Shown one piece after another: positions 62,360 to 64,000 of a DNA stretch of 64,000 nt. Every line of letters begins with the position of its first letter. Position 1 is the first letter of the stretch. The DNA comes from Chryseobacterium indicum. GTDB taxonomy: Bacteria; Bacteroidota; Bacteroidia; Flavobacteriales; Weeksellaceae. Made by a program: the position numbers and the translations under genes. Under the pieces are notes generated by a model. It ran no database searches. It was given only the letters and a program-made list of their open reading frames with translations, and was not told the DNA's origin. The DNA lies in assembly GCF_021504595.1 (NCBI RefSeq), contig NZ_JACSGT010000002.1, positions 434,001 to 498,000 on the forward strand, read 5' to 3'.

Positions 62360-63445
62360 TTATTTATATGAAATTGGTAAGGTATTTTTAGGCTGTTCGT
62401 TCAGCGGTAAAAGGAATTGTTCAAGCAAAGCTCTTCCGTTTTTGATGTGGGTTTCGATTTCAGGCTTTCGGTCTTCTTCGTATTTTCTGAACGTTTCCTG
62501 AAGGTCATTTCCTTCGGCTAAAAGATTTGTTAATGTGAAAGAATCTTTCAACGCAGAAGTAACACCCTGACTTGTAAAAGGAATCAGCGGATGTGCAGCA
62601 TCGCCGATAAAAACGACATTCTGATGGTAAAAAGGATTTAATTTTTCAAGTTCATACACTCTCCAGATATGGGCGTTTTCATAACTTGAACCTTCAATAA
62701 TAGATGAAACAAGAGTATTCCATCCGCCAAAATTATCCAGCATAAACTGTTTAATGCAGTCCGGAGTATAATCTTCGTTGATGAAATGTTTGGTAATATC
62801 AAACTGGCAGTACCAAAGAATTTTTGTAGAAGAAAGTTTTAAAACACCAAAAGTAAGTCCGCCGTTTTCATGATGAAACTTTAGGAAATTACTTTCAATT
62901 CGGCTTGCGAGTTCTTCATTTTCGATGATATTTACCACTTCATTTTCCAGAACGGCTCTCATGATTTCGTCCTGAAAAATGGTTCTTCTGATACGGCTTC
63001 TTGATCCGTCTGAAGCAACGACAACATCTGCTTCTAAAGTGTTATTTTCGTCCAGCGTAATTTGTGCTTTTCCCTCCGAAAATCCATTCAGTGCCACAGT
63101 TGAATTGTAAGAAATTTTATCTGATGGAATTCTCTTCGCAAGAATTTCAATCAAAGTACTTCTGGAAACGACAAAAACATCATCCAGATCCTTTTCGGAA
63201 AGAATTTCGCCGCTTTGGTTGTAATGGATGTATTTTTTCAGAAAACTTCCTCTGGCGTAAAGATCATTAATATCAATAATAGCTGAAAGATGCTCAATTC
63301 CTTCTTTGGGAATGATAAATCCATGTCCTTTCAGATCGTTTGGGGTTCTTCTTTCGTAGAGATGATAGTCGATATTATTTTTTTCCAAATAATTTGCCAT
63401 ACTCAGTCCGGATACACCGGCTCCTATGATTGCAACTTTGCCCAT
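62360..63445 (-). CDS. FAD-dependent aromatic-type monooxygenase
   Basis: A 361-residue flavoprotein: FAD motif AIIGAGVSGLSMANYLEKNN (about residues 5-24), VVASDGSRSRIRR and the second FAD block FIGDAAHPLIPFTSQGVTSA. It belongs to the kynurenine 3-monooxygenase/PHBH type. Together with the PatB-type gene it may modify an amino-acid-derived compound, which is inference from the operon. Confidence 0.88.
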   Translation of the reverse strand: MGKVAIIGAGVSGLSMANYLEKNNIDYHLYERRTPNDLKGHGFIIPKEGIEHLSAIIDINDLYARGSFLKKYIHYNQSGEILSEKDLDDVFVVSRSTLIEILAKRIPSDKISYNSTVALNGFSEGKAQITLDENNTLEADVVVASDGSRSRIRRTIFQDEIMRAVLENEVVNIIENEELASRIESNFLKFHHENGGLTFGVLKLSSTKILWYCQFDITKHFINEDYTPDCIKQFMLDNFGGWNTLVSSIIEGSSYENAHIWRVYELEKLNPFYHQNVVFIGDAAHPLIPFTSQGVTSALKDSFTLTNLLAEGNDLQETFRKYEEDRKPEIETHIKNGRALLEQFLLPLNEQPKNTLPISYK

Positions 63446-63652
63446 CTTTTTATTGTTGTTAGTTTTGTTTTTTTAATTTGTAAAATTTTCATTAAAACAG
63501 AATAATCTGCGTAAATTTTTTATTTGTGAAAACAGGATTATCCGTTAATGAATATGAAAAGAATGTTTCCTTACTGCTAAAATTCAGCCCTTTGAAGGAA
63601 ATGTGAAATAGATAATATCTTCTGTGATATTATTTCAGAATAAAAAGAAAGA

Positions 63653-64000
63653 CTATTCCGGTGCCTTGAAAATATTATCATCGGAATGGAACCCGGCAAC
63701 ACCGCCACTTACCGCAAATTTCATTGCCGAAGCAGCCGTCATCCCTACAACAGGTTTGATGTTTTTTTCTTCTGTGACGATTACCCAGCCCGAAATGGCA
63801 TAAGAATGGGGTAGATAAACCGCAACATAATTGTGCTTTTCAACATCAGCCATTTCTTTTTGCGTTAAAAACCCGATTCTCCATATTTCAGGATTTTCGT
63901 TGGTCTTTACCCAGACCGGATCGTTGAATTTTTTTTTGTCTCCTACGAAGGAGGACATTACATCTTTTGTGGGGGTGTAGATATGTTTTACACCGGGTGT
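63653..64000 (-). CDS. DUF502-family protein, C-terminal part (gene runs off the window)
   Basis: The last 115 residues of a membrane protein; the frame continues beyond base 64000. The visible start PGVKHIYTPTKDVMSSFVGD fits the conserved DUF502 block near its second membrane segment, and the rest (TQKEMADVEKHNYVAVYLPH) fits the family's periplasmic part. Function is unknown. Confidence 0.8.
   Translation of the reverse strand, partial: TPGVKHIYTPTKDVMSSFVGDKKKFNDPVWVKTNENPEIWRIGFLTQKEMADVEKHNYVAVYLPHSYAISGWVIVTEEKNIKPVVGMTAASAMKFAVSGGVAGFHSDDNIFKAPE

Overview
The window looks like a chromosome segment of a Bacteroidota flavobacterium, most likely Chryseobacterium or a close Weeksellaceae relative. 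The evidence is AT-rich DNA, repeated -7 promoter elements of the form TAnnTTTG, TonB-dependent receptors with SusC/FecA-like plugs, the local gene content (DUF2797, BlaI/BlaR1-TonB, MraZ-led dcw cluster without murF or ddl) and the MKNLKKLS-type bacteriocin-like leader peptides. No rRNA or tRNA gene was seen. I worked by eye, so family names are recognitions, not search results.

Layout. 1-14.7 kb is the division and cell wall (dcw) cluster on the minus strand, transcribed mraZ-rsmH-ftsL-ftsI-murE-mraY-murD-ftsW-murG-murC-ftsQ-ftsA (ftsA cut by the window edge). It is interrupted by three small non-wall genes: a four-helix-bundle protein, a GIY-YIG nuclease-like protein and a GxxExxY protein. 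Two of them sit inside inverted repeats and the third lies among REP-like hairpins. 14.9-16.9 kb holds a plus-strand alpha/beta hydrolase, engB and an acetyltransferase. 16.9-17.7 kb is non-coding and carries 13 degenerate 21-bp repeats in strict register.

17.7-27.5 kb is the most unusual region. A tight nine-gene minus-strand operon encodes a VWA-like lipoprotein, a coiled-coil membrane protein, a TerB-like protein, two small membrane proteins, a PH-SHOCT protein, a Cys-rich SH3 lipoprotein, a YegP-like protein and a Cys-rich small protein. Upstream lie two paralogous response regulators, a TPR-histidine kinase, a small secreted-peptide gene and a plus-strand membrane protein gene. Three promoters here (the nine-gene operon, the first response regulator and the plus-strand gene) share the dyad TTTACGG-N4-CCGTAAA at exactly the same distance from the -7 element. 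This suggests one autoregulated two-component regulon acting on the cell envelope.

27.6-43.4 kb is mostly housekeeping: msrA, a ROK kinase, PepSY and TonB receptor genes, secA, a nucleotide-sugar epimerase, DUF2797, a large AsmA-like protein and a radical SAM protein. 43.4-45.5 kb is an intact IS3-family element next to a divergent pair of bacteriocin-like leader peptides. 45.5-55.3 kb contains an isopenicillin-N-synthase-like oxygenase, menD, a pabB/pabC-like pair, membrane proteins, an AI-2E-type transporter, DUF3820, a VOC protein and uvrB. 55.4-64 kb contains blaR1-like and blaI genes with a clear autoregulatory promoter, a PQQ-type sugar dehydrogenase, a large TonB receptor, a PatB-type aminotransferase with an FAD monooxygenase, and the end of a DUF502 gene.
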